Shown here: piece after piece, positions 23,053 to 32,272 of the stretch
Layout of the letters: every line of letters begins with the position of its first letter
How positions within the stretch are numbered: position 1 is the first letter of the stretch
Assembly (NCBI RefSeq): GCF_024741795.1
Contig: NZ_CP102950.1
Coordinates: 744,001-808,000 of the forward strand
Direction of reading: 5' to 3'
Length of the DNA stretch: 64,000 nt
Source of the DNA: Arthrobacter sp. CJ23
Lineage (GTDB): Bacteria; Actinomycetota; Actinomycetes; Actinomycetales; Micrococcaceae
Program-made: the position numbers and the translations under genes
The notes under the pieces: model-generated
What the model was told of the DNA's origin: nothing
What the model saw: the letters and a program-made list of their open reading frames with translations, nothing else
Database searches by the model: none

Positions 23053-23262
23053 TCTCGGCGCCTGCGGAGTTAGCTGTCGGATTCGGATGAGGTCATCCGG
23101 CCGCACGCGTGGCGTTGCGGCTTCACCCCTAGGGCCTGTATGGAAGCAATGGCCCGGAGACTCTGGGTCCCCCGTCTCTGCCTTGAAGTAGCGGAATCCG
23201 GGCAGTGGCAGAGCTCGGCGGCTGCCCGGAGGTGCGCCGGAACGGTCGGCTCACCCATTCGA
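23053..23262 (-). promoter_or_regulatory. ydaO/yuaA c-di-AMP riboswitch
   Basis: The - strand leader contains the conserved blocks GCTACTTCAAGGCAGAGACG, GGGGGACCCA, AGGGGTGAAGCC, CTCATCCGAATCCGACAGCT and CTCCGCAGGCGCCGAGAGG, in the order expected of the ydaO class. In actinobacteria this class usually sits before cell-wall hydrolase genes and turns expression off at high c-di-AMP. The 5' border is approximate. The last conserved block runs into the ribosome binding site. Confidence 0.9.
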
Positions 23263-23356
23263 CGGTACAGGAGCCTTCCTCTTAAGTCACATTTAGGTAA
23301 CGGAGATCACGACGGCGGTGCGTCGCCTTGCGCAATCCGTTGCCGAACGTCGCCCA

Positions 23357-24121
23357 TCACCGATCCGTCGCCCGGCGCTGCAAGCGGTAGCAGTCCGTGA
23401 CGTGGGGGAAAGCGAGGAGCCCTGTGTGGGGCGAAGCAGCCTTGGCGCCCAATAGCCTGACTTCCGCAAGGATGGCCTGCCGCTCAGGCCGTTGGGAGAC
23501 GAACGTCCAGGAACTGGCGAGCTGCACCAGTTGATCCACATTCAGCTCGTAGTCGAACGGGAATCGCCGGCGTTCAAAGCCTCCACGGCCGGCAAATGCC
23601 GAAGGAACAGAAGCAGTCTGATCCCTTGCGGCACCGCCGGGTTCCACGATTGCGGCCAGGTCCCGTACCCAGGCCTTGGATCGGTCCCAAGTGTGCCACG
23701 CCAGGCCGACCATGCCTCCGGGAACCAGGACCCTGTCGCATTCGGCGACGGCTGACGCCGGGTCCACCCAATGCCAGGCCTGAAGACAGACGACGGCGTC
23801 AAAGGTGCGGTCGTCCAAAGGCAAACGTTCGGCCGAGCCGAGGCGTGCCGTGATGCGGCCGGCGATGTCGGGTGGAAGCCCAAGACTCGCTGCTTCAAGC
23901 ACAGAAAGCATGTCCTCCGCGGTATCCATGGCAGTTACGGTGTGGCCCAGGGCCGCGATCGTCCGGCTTCCCAGCCCTGTCCCAGCGCCGAGGTCCAGGA
24001 CGGAAAGGCGCTCTCCGGGCGCGGGCGAGCCCAGCAGCCAGGAAACGACGTCCTGTCTCCACGGAGGACGGACCTCGTCGTGGAGCAGGGCTCTGCTGCC
24101 CTGCCCCGTCCGTCGACTCAT
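23357..24121 (-). CDS. Class I SAM-dependent methyltransferase
   Basis: The product is 254 residues from ATG at 24121, which overlaps the kinase stop by ATGA. Motif I is LSVLDLGAGTGLGSRTIAALG, then TAMDTAEDML, then FDAVVCLQAWHWVDP; this is a Methyltransf_11 domain. The substrate is unknown. Coupling to the two-component genes suggests co-expression as the third gene of that operon. Confidence 0.82.
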   Translation of the reverse strand: MSRRTGQGSRALLHDEVRPPWRQDVVSWLLGSPAPGERLSVLDLGAGTGLGSRTIAALGHTVTAMDTAEDMLSVLEAASLGLPPDIAGRITARLGSAERLPLDDRTFDAVVCLQAWHWVDPASAVAECDRVLVPGGMVGLAWHTWDRSKAWVRDLAAIVEPGGAARDQTASVPSAFAGRGGFERRRFPFDYELNVDQLVQLASSWTFVSQRPERQAILAEVRLLGAKAASPHTGLLAFPHVTDCYRLQRRATDR

Positions 24122-25617
24122 TGGCGCGGACCGCCGTCGGCCTTTGCCACCGGCAGCCTGAGCGCGAACTCTGTCCGGCCCGGCCGGGACGTCACTTCTA
24201 CGCTGCCGCCATGGGCGTGCACGATCGACTCCACGATCGACAGGCCCAGCCCGGACGTCCCCTCGGAACCCGACCTCGCGGCGTCGGCGCGGGCGAAGCG
24301 GGAGAAGATCCGGCCCTGGAACTCCGCCGGAATGCCGGGCCCGTTGTCCGTCACGGTGACCACGGCGCTGCCGTCGGCCGAGAGCATGACGCCGGTGACC
24401 ACCGTGGTGCCGGCCTCGGTGTGCTTGCGTGCGTTGGACAGCAGGTTCGCCAGGACCTGGTGCAGCTGCTTGGCGTCGCCGCGGACGGTCACGGGCTCGT
24501 CCGGGAGGTTGAGCTGCCACACATGCTCCGGGGCCATGACTTTCTCGTCGCTGACGGTCTCGATGACCAGCTGTGTGAGGTCCACCTCCGCCAGCTTGAG
24601 CGGCTGCCCCTCGTCCAGGCGGGCCAGCAGCAGCAGGTCCTCCACCAGGGCGGTCATGCGCTCGGACTGGCTCTGGACGCGTGCCAGCGACTTCCGTCCG
24701 TCATCGGTGAACGTCTCCGTCATGCGCAGCAACTCGGTGTAGCCGCGGATGGCAGTCAGCGGGGTGCGCAACTCGTGGGAGGCATCGGCGACGAACTGGC
24801 GCACCTTCGTCTCGCTTTGCTGCCGGGCCTCGAGCGCGTTGGAGACGTTGTTGAGCATCAGGTTCAGGGCATGGCCCACGCTGCCGACCTCCGTGCCCGG
24901 GTGGGCCGCCTTCGCCGGAACGCGCACCGCGAGTGCCACCTCACCGGCGTCGAGCGGCAAGCGGGACACCTTGGTGGCCACCTCGGACAGCTGTTCCAGC
25001 GGCCGCATGGTCCGCCGGATGATGACGGTCCCGGCGAGCCCGATCAGCACCAGCCCGCCCAGGGAAACGAACACCATGGTCCAGACCAGCGAGGCCTCGG
25101 TGCTTTGTTTGTCGGCCAGCGGCAGCCCGGTCACAATGACGTCGCCGTACGGGGTTTCGGTGGCCACCAGGCGGTAGTCGCCGTTGGACAGCGTCCGGTC
25201 CGCCGGCCGGTTGTCGCGCGGGAGCTCGAGCAGGACCTGCTTGTCCTCGGCGGAGAGCGTGGCCCGGGTGCCGTCCGAGTCGATGAACCCTGCACTGCTG
25301 ACGGCGGAACCGAGGATCCGGGCGCTGAGCGTGCCCACACCCTGGCCTTTCGCGTCCAGGGGGTCTGGCCGGCCTGTGGGATTGCCCGACGGCGGCCTGC
25401 CGAAGGCCGTGGAGAGTCTCGATTGCTGCGACAACCGGTCGTCGAGTTGGCGCGTGAGGAACGAATCCATCGAGGCATAGCTGAAGAGGCCGATGGCCCC
25501 GCAGATCGCCACGAGCAGGGCCATGGCCACAAGCACCAGACGCGTGCGCAGGTGCCAGGTGGACGGGTTCAGCCAGCGCGGGCCATCAGGGCGGGGCACG
25601 CCGGAGAGTGTGGACAT
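24118..25617 (-). CDS. Sensor histidine kinase
   Basis: The product has 499 residues. TM1 is about 25-48 (RLVLVAMALLVAICGAIGLFSY), an extracytoplasmic sensor follows to about 175, then TM2 (TMVFVSLGGLVLIGLAGTVII) and HAMP. The HisKA box is ASHELRTPLTAIRGYTELL. The ATPase domain shows LLSNARKHTEA, TDNGPGIP and GTSGLGLSIV. This is the TcrY/MprB/CutS type of actinobacteria. The signal is unknown. It is transcribed after the response regulator, 10 bases apart. Confidence 0.92.
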   Translation of the reverse strand: MSTLSGVPRPDGPRWLNPSTWHLRTRLVLVAMALLVAICGAIGLFSYASMDSFLTRQLDDRLSQQSRLSTAFGRPPSGNPTGRPDPLDAKGQGVGTLSARILGSAVSSAGFIDSDGTRATLSAEDKQVLLELPRDNRPADRTLSNGDYRLVATETPYGDVIVTGLPLADKQSTEASLVWTMVFVSLGGLVLIGLAGTVIIRRTMRPLEQLSEVATKVSRLPLDAGEVALAVRVPAKAAHPGTEVGSVGHALNLMLNNVSNALEARQQSETKVRQFVADASHELRTPLTAIRGYTELLRMTETFTDDGRKSLARVQSQSERMTALVEDLLLLARLDEGQPLKLAEVDLTQLVIETVSDEKVMAPEHVWQLNLPDEPVTVRGDAKQLHQVLANLLSNARKHTEAGTTVVTGVMLSADGSAVVTVTDNGPGIPAEFQGRIFSRFARADAARSGSEGTSGLGLSIVESIVHAHGGSVEVTSRPGRTEFALRLPVAKADGGPRQ

Positions 25618-25627
25618 GCGGCCCGGC

Positions 25628-26368
25628 CTAGTCGGCGGGCTTGATGACGTAGCCGGCGCCGCGCACGGTGTGGATCATGGGCGGGTGGTTGGCTTCGATC
25701 TTCTTGCGCAGGTAGGAGATGTAGAGCTCCACGATGTTGGCCTGCCCGCCGAAGTCGTAGTCCCACACGCGGTCCAGGATCTGGGCCTTGCTGACCACGC
25801 GCTTGGGGTTTTCCATGAGGTAGCGCAGCAGCTCGAACTGGGTGGCCGTCAGCGGGATGTCCTCGCCGCCACGCGTGACCTCGCGGGTGTCCACGTTCAG
25901 GGTCAGGTCGCCCACCACCAACTCGGCCGTGTCCATCGCGGCCACGCCGGAGCGCTGGACCAGGCGGTGCAGGCGCAGCAGGACTTCCTCCATGCTGAAC
26001 GGCTTGGTCACGTAGTCGTCCCCTCCGGCGGCCAGGCCTGTGATGCGGTCCTGCACGTCGTCCTTTGCGGTGAGGAACAGCGCAGGCACCTCCGGCGCAA
26101 AGGCGCGGATCCTGCCCAGCAGCTCCACGCCGTCGAACCCTGGCAGCATCACGTCCAGCACCAGCACGTCGGGGCGGAAGTCCTTGGCGAGCTTGACGGC
26201 GGCGGGGCCGTCGCCGGCCACGGCCACGGACCAGCCGGCCATGCGCAGGCCCATGCTCATGAGCTCGGCAAGGCTGGGTTCGTCATCCACCACCAGGGCG
26301 CGGATGGGGGAGCCGTCCGGGTGGGTCAGCTGGGGAAGGTTGTTGGTCACGGAGTGCGAGGATGCCAT
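25628..26368 (-). CDS. OmpR/PhoB-family response regulator
   Basis: The 246-residue regulator has a receiver domain with VVDDEPSL, phospho-acceptor Asp in DVLVLDVMLPGFDG, Thr in LFLTAKDD and Lys in YVTKPF. The C-terminal winged helix contains LTATQFELLRYLMENP and ANIVELYISYLRKKI. It is the partner of the kinase just downstream and starts the operon. Confidence 0.93.
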   Translation of the reverse strand: MASSHSVTNNLPQLTHPDGSPIRALVVDDEPSLAELMSMGLRMAGWSVAVAGDGPAAVKLAKDFRPDVLVLDVMLPGFDGVELLGRIRAFAPEVPALFLTAKDDVQDRITGLAAGGDDYVTKPFSMEEVLLRLHRLVQRSGVAAMDTAELVVGDLTLNVDTREVTRGGEDIPLTATQFELLRYLMENPKRVVSKAQILDRVWDYDFGGQANIVELYISYLRKKIEANHPPMIHTVRGAGYVIKPAD

Positions 26369-27034
26369 GGGACAACTCTCCGATCTGCCGGTTAACCGGT
26401 GCTTTGCCGAAACTGTGAGTGCGCTGTGAGTTCCAGCCTAGCCACGCGGAGGGGCCGCGCCGAGGGGCCAGCCTGCTCAAACCCCCCGCCCCGGTCCCAC
26501 TTCTACGCCTTGTAGCAGAAATTTGCCGCCAAACCTTACCCGATCCGGGCTTGAGATTAGGCAGCATCTGTTTCAGATTTTGGGATTCGAGATTAAAGCA
26601 AAGCTTCGAACCGGATGGGCCATCATGCTGTATGAGGCGAAGAATGTTCATCTCATGGCCCAAATTGGCCCCATTTGCCGAACTCCATCCGGTCATCGTT
26701 CGTCACGATCAAATTGTGATCTGCAGCACAATAGTGCTGAACGTCTCAGAATGTGGACGTTTTGGCCTATTGTTACTTGCAAGTTGCCATTGTTACGTTG
26801 CACACTTCCAATGTGAACAAGAACTCAACAGCACCTGCAGCCGCAGAAGTCAGGCCCAGCGCACCCGCCGGTGACCAGATGTGCCGTTGTCGAATGCAAG
26901 CCTAACTTTCCACCCCAAAAAGTTTCAGGCATTCGCCCCTAGCCCGCCGTTGGGCGCCCATCCCCAAACTCATTGCGGGGACAACCAGCATTCGAAGCCG
27001 CGATGACGGCTATTCACTTTGAGGTAAGCAATCC
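26369..27034. other. Long AT-richer intergenic region
   Basis: About 665 bases between divergent regulators are visibly richer in A/T than the surroundings, particularly 26510-26830. Open frames exist (for example 26523-26816 +) but lack actinobacterial codon bias and a ribosome binding site. It probably holds the promoters of both regulators and a long leader of the gene at 27035. No known RNA family was recognised. Confidence 0.45.
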
Positions 27035-27904
27035 ATGTCAGTTGCATCCGGATACGTCCACATCTCCGTTCGAAACGCCAACAAGGCCGCCTCCAACGCA
27101 GGGCTCCGTCCCGGCTTCGGCAACCGCCCGGCGTACGCCCAGCCGAGCCAGGCCAACGGCCAGCAGGCGCCCGGCTATGTTCCCCAGGGCTACAACCCCA
27201 ACTCGTACGGCCAGTTGCGTGCCGTGCCGGCGAACGAGGCCGCACCGATGACGGCTCCCACGCCCGTCGTGGCCCCGGCCGACCGTGCCCTTCGCCCCGT
27301 GCCCAACGAAAACGTGGCCCGTGGTTTTGTCCTCTACATGGGCATTGACGAGGAAACCGCGGCGGCTGCCGGCACCTCGATCGCCAAGCTCGCCCAGGAG
27401 ATCCGCGCCTACGCCCAGTCGCTCGTGACGGGTGCCGAGAGCTATGCCGCCGTCGCCGTCGCGCCGGCCGGAGCGCCCGGTTCCGCGCTCGACGTCGTCC
27501 GTTCCACCTTCGGCGACCCCACCGTGGCCGCCCGCCAGCGCACCGAACCGGCCCGCCCGGCACAGCAGCAGGATGCCCGCCCCTCCGGCGTGCTGATCGA
27601 CCTCGCCCGCCGTGAGGTGCACCTGGACGGCGAATCCCTGAACCTCACGTTCAAGGAATTCGAGCTCCTCAACTACCTCGTCGAAAACGGCACGCGCACC
27701 GTGGGCCGCGACGAACTGCTCGAGGGTCTGTGGCGCAACGCCGAGGAAGTGCCGAACGAGCGCACCATCGACGTCCACATCCGCCGCCTTCGCTCCAAGC
27801 TGGGCCGACTGGCGAACACCGTACGCACGGTGCGTGGCCAGGGCTACCGCTTCTACGAGCACCCCGAGGTCATCGTCTGGGCTGCTCCGGAATACTCGAT
27901 CTAG
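27035..27904 (+). CDS. Winged-helix regulator lacking a receiver domain
   Basis: The 289-residue protein has a long Pro/Gln/Ala-rich N-terminus (about 1-90), a middle segment (RGFVLYMGIDEETAAAAGTSI), and an OmpR-type winged helix at about 190-275 (LNLTFKEFELLNYLVENGTRT; NERTIDVHIRRLRSKLG; VRTVRGQGYRFY). No phospho-acceptor receiver is present, so control must come from the N-terminal part or from its amount. A terminator hairpin follows. Confidence 0.82.
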   Translation: MSVASGYVHISVRNANKAASNAGLRPGFGNRPAYAQPSQANGQQAPGYVPQGYNPNSYGQLRAVPANEAAPMTAPTPVVAPADRALRPVPNENVARGFVLYMGIDEETAAAAGTSIAKLAQEIRAYAQSLVTGAESYAAVAVAPAGAPGSALDVVRSTFGDPTVAARQRTEPARPAQQQDARPSGVLIDLARREVHLDGESLNLTFKEFELLNYLVENGTRTVGRDELLEGLWRNAEEVPNERTIDVHIRRLRSKLGRLANTVRTVRGQGYRFYEHPEVIVWAAPEYSI

Positions 27905-27919
27905 CTCCAACTACGCACG

Positions 27920-27956
27920 AAGGCGCCTGTTCCCCCTCCTGGGGAGCGGGCGCTTT
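27920..27956 (+). terminator. Terminator after the winged-helix gene
   Basis: An approximately 16-bp GC-rich stem with a CTCC loop (AGGCGCC... paired with ...GGGCGCTTT, G-T pairs included) starts 16 bases after the stop codon and ends in TTT. Confidence 0.6.
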
Positions 27957-28020
27957 CGCGCGTTCGGGGCCGGTGAGCATGTGCCTCCGCGGCTGGGGGT
28001 TGCGGCGCTATGGTTGGGGG

Positions 28021-28542
28021 ATGAGCGACCATCACATCAAGCGTCTGGTGATCATGCGGCATGCCAAGTCGGACTGGCCCATGGGGGTGCCGGACCATGA
28101 CCGGCCGTTGGCGGAACGCGGCCACCGGGAGGCTCCGCTGGCCGGGAAGTGGCTGCTAAAGCACCATGTGGTCCCTGACTTCATCCTGTGCTCGTCCGCG
28201 CTGCGGACCCGGCAGACCTGCACCTGGGTGTGCAGTGAACTGGGCGAGAAGGCCCCGACGCCCAAACTTGAGGACGGCTTGTATGCCGCCTCCGCGCAGC
28301 GCATGCTGACCGTCATCAACCATGTGCCGGATACTGTCACCACGCTGATGATCTTCGCCCACATGCCCGGCGTGCAGGACCTTGCCATGCACCTGGCCTC
28401 GCGCGATTCGGACCACGACGCCTACATGGACGCCGCCACGCGGTACCCCACCAGTGCGCTGACGGTCATGGAGATCGACAAGCCGTGGGCCGAGCTGGAC
28501 GGCCAGGACGCCAAGCTCACCCACTTCAAGGTGCCCCGCTAG
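28021..28542 (+). CDS. SixA-like histidine phosphatase
   Basis: The 173-residue phosphoglycerate-mutase-fold protein has the catalytic LVIMRHAKSDWP with RHG-type His, then DRPLAERGHREAP, SSALRTRQT and FAHMPGVQDLA with the second His. E. coli SixA dephosphorylates phosphohistidine proteins. The true target here is unknown. Confidence 0.85.
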   Translation: MSDHHIKRLVIMRHAKSDWPMGVPDHDRPLAERGHREAPLAGKWLLKHHVVPDFILCSSALRTRQTCTWVCSELGEKAPTPKLEDGLYAASAQRMLTVINHVPDTVTTLMIFAHMPGVQDLAMHLASRDSDHDAYMDAATRYPTSALTVMEIDKPWAELDGQDAKLTHFKVPR

Positions 28543-28615
28543 GAGTCGTGGACCGGCCCCCAACTAGGTAGCGCTATGTGTCGTTATGAGAGCTCAAAAC
28601 GACAGATACTGCTAC

Positions 28616-29530
28616 TCAGTTGGGCTGCTCCAGCCCCGCGGCAACCTCCCGCAGGAGCTGAACGGCGTGCCTGATGTTGGGGCTGGCCGTCATGGTCTTC
28701 CGGTACACGATGCCCACCGCGCGCTGCTGCGGGGCGTTCACCACGGGCACGGCCACCACGCCGTCCGGCAGCGGAGGCCGGCCGAGCCGCGGCACCAGAG
28801 CCACGGCCACGCCCTGCTGCACCATGGCGATGTGCGTGGAGAAATCGGGATCATAGATGCGGATGTCCGGCACGCGCCCCAGGCCGGCGAAGATCTGCAT
28901 CAACGCCTCGTTGCAGATGGCCCCGGCCGGCGTGCTGATCCAGGGCTCGTCCACCAGGTCTTCGCGCTTCACGGAGGCCCGCCCGGCCAGGTCATGCCCG
29001 CTGTTGAGCAGCACATCCGCCGTGTCCAGGCAGAGTTCCTCGTGGACCAGGTTCTCCGGGATCACCAGCGGCACCGAATTCCAGTTGTGCACCACGGCCA
29101 GCTCGGCCTCGCCGGACGCCACCCGCTGCACGGCCTCACGCGGATCCTCGGCCAGCACGGTGACGCGGACCGCCGATGCCGTGGCCGCCATCCGGCCCAG
29201 CATGGGACCCACCAGCCCGCGGCAGGCCGTGGAAAAGGCCACCAACCGCAGCAGCCCGGACGGCGCGGAGGGATCGGCCAGCAGCGTGGCCTGGAGTTCC
29301 TCCAGCTCGCCCATGATCCGCCGCCCGTAGCCGGCCAGGGCAATGCCGCGCTCGGTCAGCAGCACGCCACGGCCATTGCGCTCCAGAACGGACATGCCCG
29401 TCTGCTTCTCAAGCTTCTTGATCTGCTGCGAGACCGCCGATGGGCTGAATCCCATGGCCTCGGAAGCCGCCACCACGGAGCCATGCAGCTCCACGGCCAC
29501 CAGGGCACGCAACGCGGAAATATCGATCAT
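28616..29530 (-). CDS. LysR-family transcriptional regulator
   Basis: The 304-residue protein has an N-terminal HTH (ISALRALVAVELHGSVVAASEAMGFSPSAVSQQIKKLEKQ), followed by a periplasmic-binding-like effector domain. It is divergent from an EamA exporter gene, 72 bases away, and is likely to regulate it. The effector is unknown. Confidence 0.9.
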   Translation of the reverse strand: MIDISALRALVAVELHGSVVAASEAMGFSPSAVSQQIKKLEKQTGMSVLERNGRGVLLTERGIALAGYGRRIMGELEELQATLLADPSAPSGLLRLVAFSTACRGLVGPMLGRMAATASAVRVTVLAEDPREAVQRVASGEAELAVVHNWNSVPLVIPENLVHEELCLDTADVLLNSGHDLAGRASVKREDLVDEPWISTPAGAICNEALMQIFAGLGRVPDIRIYDPDFSTHIAMVQQGVAVALVPRLGRPPLPDGVVAVPVVNAPQQRAVGIVYRKTMTASPNIRHAVQLLREVAAGLEQPN

Positions 29531-29602
29531 GAAGCAAATCTACATGGTTACCCAAACAATTCAACGCTGGTGCTTCATTCCCCCCGCTGGCACAGTGGAA
29601 CC

Positions 29603-30544
29603 GTGAACCTTCGCCACTCCGCCCTCGCCGTCCTGGTCGCCGTCCTCTGGGGCCTCAACTTCGTCGCCATCGACTTCGGCCTGCACCCCGGCGGTGGCCG
29701 GGAAGTTCCGCCCCTGCTGTTCGTGGCCATGCGCTTCGTGCTCGTGGTGTTCCCGTTCATCTTCTTCATCCGCAAACCGGACGTCGGCTGGAAGGCGATC
29801 ATCGGCGTCGGGCTCTTCATGAGCGCGGGGCAGTTCGGCCTGCTCTACCTGGGCATGGCGCTGGGCATGCCGGCGGGCCTCGCATCCCTGGTTTTGCAGG
29901 CCCAGGTGCTGTTGACGGTGCTGCTCGCGGCGAGGTTCCTCGGCGAGAAGCCGAGCCGCCGCCAGCTGCTGGGCGTGGTGCTGGGGGTGGCGGGCCTTGC
30001 CGTGGTTGCCGTCGGCCGCAGTGCCGTGGCGCCCGTCCTGCCCCTGCTGATCGTCCTGGCGGCAGCGCTGTCCTGGGCCACGGGAAACATCATCGCCCGC
30101 AAGGCCAAAGCGGCCTCCGGGCTGGGGCTGGTGGTCTGGTCCGGGGCCGTGGTCCCGCTGCCGCTCGCCGGGCTCTCGCTGCTGGTGGACGGTCCGGACA
30201 CTGTCCTGGCAAGCCTCGGCGATCTTCAGCCGGCCACCCTGCTGAGCGCGCTCTACACGGCCGTGTTCGCGTCGTTGGTGGGCTACGGCATCTGGAACCG
30301 GCTGCTGGGCCTGTACCCGAGCTCGGACGTGGTGCCCTTCACGCTCCTGGTCCCGGTGGTGGGCATGACGGCCGCGTGGCTCATGCTGCAGGAGGTTCCC
30401 TCGATAGGTGAACTGGCCGGCGGGCTCCTGCTGCTGGCCGGCGTGGCCACCGCGGTGCTGCAGCGGCGGGCAGCCTCCGGTCCGCCGGCGTCCGGACCGG
30501 CCGGGAAGCTGGAGCCTCAGCGTTTCGGGGCGGCCTTGCGCTGA
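29603..30544 (+). CDS. EamA/DMT-superfamily transporter
   Basis: The 313-residue protein has about ten membrane segments arranged as two EamA repeats (LAVLVAVLWGLNFVAIDF at the start of repeat one; LSWATGNIIARKAK at the start of repeat two). Such proteins export amino acids or other metabolites. GTG at 29603 is chosen because the hydrophobic first segment begins right after it. Divergent from a LysR regulator. Its end overlaps the convergent gene by 28 bases. Confidence 0.85.
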   Translation: MNLRHSALAVLVAVLWGLNFVAIDFGLHPGGGREVPPLLFVAMRFVLVVFPFIFFIRKPDVGWKAIIGVGLFMSAGQFGLLYLGMALGMPAGLASLVLQAQVLLTVLLAARFLGEKPSRRQLLGVVLGVAGLAVVAVGRSAVAPVLPLLIVLAAALSWATGNIIARKAKAASGLGLVVWSGAVVPLPLAGLSLLVDGPDTVLASLGDLQPATLLSALYTAVFASLVGYGIWNRLLGLYPSSDVVPFTLLVPVVGMTAAWLMLQEVPSIGELAGGLLLLAGVATAVLQRRAASGPPASGPAGKLEPQRFGAALR

Positions 30545-31113
30545 GCAGACCCCGACGCCGGACGCTTCGCGGGTGCCCGGGGCGCCGCCGGCTTCCGCGG
30601 TACCGGCCGTTTGGCGGCTGACGCTGCAGTGCGCGGCGCCGGGCGCTGTGCCGTACGGGCAGGCGGCCGCTTGGCGGACCCGGCCGGGCGCCGCACCGCC
30701 GTCGTACGTGGTGAGCGGCCCGGCAGCACCGCCCCCGCAAAGAGGAGCAGCAGCGTACCGCAGCCGGCCACCACCGCGAGGTAGAAGTAGACGTCCGAGT
30801 CCCGGCTGCTCACGGCGGTGCCGAAGGCATCGGGGTCCTGGTTGAACGCGAGGCCCCACATGCGCAGGAACGCTATCGAGAAGCCGATGAACAGGCTGGT
30901 CCCCGCAGCGCCGGCCACCACGGTCAGGTAGCGCCGCCGGTTGAACACCTGGACCACGGACGCCAGGTAGCACGTCAGCAGCGAGGCCAGGAAAAGGTAA
31001 AGGAGCGCTTCCTCAAGCACCGCGGCGGTCAAGGCGAGCAGCCCGAGGGACACGACGGCGGCCACCACCGCAAGCTTCCCGCTGTTTCCCATGTGACGCA
31101 TGAGGTTAATCAT
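30517..31113 (-). CDS. Membrane protein with Lys/Arg/Pro/Ala-rich tail (198 aa)
   Basis: ATG at 31113 starts a protein with four probable membrane helices (LAVVAAVVSLGLLALTAAVL; ALLYLFLASLLTCYLASV; LTVVAGAAGTSLFIGFSIAFL; DVYFYLAVVAGCGTLLLLFA). The cytoplasmic tail of about 65 residues is made of KRP and AAP repeats, like histone-H1-type or nucleic-acid-binding tails. The function is not recognised. The reading frame continues upstream but lacks a good start. Confidence 0.65.
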   Translation of the reverse strand: MINLMRHMGNSGKLAVVAAVVSLGLLALTAAVLEEALLYLFLASLLTCYLASVVQVFNRRRYLTVVAGAAGTSLFIGFSIAFLRMWGLAFNQDPDAFGTAVSSRDSDVYFYLAVVAGCGTLLLLFAGAVLPGRSPRTTAVRRPAGSAKRPPARTAQRPAPRTAASAAKRPVPRKPAAPRAPAKRPASGSAQRKAAPKR

Positions 31114-31187
31114 CCCCGACCACGCGCCCCGCCGCGCCGTCGGGCGCCCACCGGCACGTTGCAGTTCCGTACCGGCGTCCCCGGGGC

Positions 31188-32096
31188 CTACTTGGCCGGG
31201 GCGTTCGAGGGCAGCCTGCGGGACCGTATGACCGCATGGGTCTTCCGCAGGGCATCGATTGACGCATCGTAGGAGCGCTGCGCGACGCCTACGAACAGGC
31301 AGTCGATCACCATCATCTGGGCAATGCGGCTGCCCAGGGCGCCCGGCCGGAAGGGAGACTCCCGGGCCGCGGTGCTGAGCACGATGTCGGCCGCCCTGCC
31401 CAGCGGCGAATCGGCATGGTTGGTGATGGCGATGGTGACGGCGCCTGCCTCTTTGGCGATGTTCACGAATTCGACAGTGTCCATGGTGGTCCCCGAGTGC
31501 GAAATGGCCACCGACACGCACGTGGGGTCGAGAAGCGCCGCGGAGGTCCAGGCCGCGTGGGCCTCGGACCAGCTGAACGACACCTTGCCGATCCGGTGCA
31601 GCTTCTGCTGCATGTCCTGCGCGACAAGGGCCCCTGCCCCCACACCGAAGATGTCCGTCTTGCGTGCGTTCGAGAGCGCGGCCACGGCCTCGGACAGCCT
31701 GACGATGTCCAGCATTTGGGCGGTGTCGGCGATCGACATGGTCTCGTTGAAGGCGATCTTGGACACCACATCCTGAAGGGAGTCTGACTGGTCGATGTCT
31801 TCGTAGACTTCCGCGGGAACGTTGTTGGCCAGGCTCTCACGCGCGGTTTCCCTCGCCAGGTCGAGGCGAAAATCGGAGTAGCCGCTGTAGCCGATTTTCT
31901 TGTAGAACCGCACCACCGATGTGGTGGACGTGCCGCACAGTTCGGCGACGTCCCCGATGGACATCGCGGCCACGCGAGAAGGCTCCGCAAGGACCACGTC
32001 CGCGATGGCGCGTTCGGACGGTCGCAGTGCCGGCAGGACGGAACGGATCCTGACCAGTACCGTCCTTGACGATTCCCCGTTCCTTGCCTGTTCCAA
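31188..32096 (-). CDS. murR: MurR/RpiR-family transcriptional regulator
   Basis: The N-terminal HTH_6 (LRPSERAIADVVLAEPSRVAAMSIGDVAELCGTSTTSVVRFYKKIGYSGYSDFRLDL) is followed by a SIS sugar-isomerase domain (KTDIFGVGAGALVAQD; ISHSGTTMDTVEF). The TTG at 32096 is preferred because GGAGGAGGA lies five bases before it; a GTG at 32126 has no such site. It faces murQ, so it probably represses the MurNAc operon and responds to MurNAc-6-phosphate like E. coli MurR. The ligand is inferred from context. Confidence 0.85.
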   Translation of the reverse strand: MEQARNGESSRTVLVRIRSVLPALRPSERAIADVVLAEPSRVAAMSIGDVAELCGTSTTSVVRFYKKIGYSGYSDFRLDLARETARESLANNVPAEVYEDIDQSDSLQDVVSKIAFNETMSIADTAQMLDIVRLSEAVAALSNARKTDIFGVGAGALVAQDMQQKLHRIGKVSFSWSEAHAAWTSAALLDPTCVSVAISHSGTTMDTVEFVNIAKEAGAVTIAITNHADSPLGRAADIVLSTAARESPFRPGALGSRIAQMMVIDCLFVGVAQRSYDASIDALRKTHAVIRSRRLPSNAPAK

Positions 32097-32201
32097 AGGA
32101 TCCTCCTCCTGCGATCGCGTGATCACGTAACACGGTATCGCGTCCAGGCGATCCCCCGATGCGTATATATCTTACCTAAAATGGAGAATCTGTGTAAATC
32201 A

Positions 32202-32231
32202 TTGACATGAGTCTGGTTTCGACCCTATCTT
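32202..32231 (+). promoter_or_regulatory. Promoter of the murQ operon
   Basis: TTGACA (32202-32207) and TATCTT (32226-32231) are separated by 18 bases. Transcription would start near 32238, so only the ATG at 32273 (AGGGA six bases upstream) lies far enough downstream, which settles the murQ start. Confidence 0.6.
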
Positions 32232-32272
32232 CGATGTCAGGTACATCACAGAACCAACAGTTAGGGACATCG

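Noticed and set aside
26523..26816. Possible small gene in the AT-rich intergenic region
   Set aside because: No ribosome binding site, codon use unlike the neighbours, and no recognisable motif.
30517..30730. Lys/Arg/Pro/Ala tail as a separate histone-like gene
   Set aside because: It is continuous in frame with the upstream membrane helices and has no start of its own.
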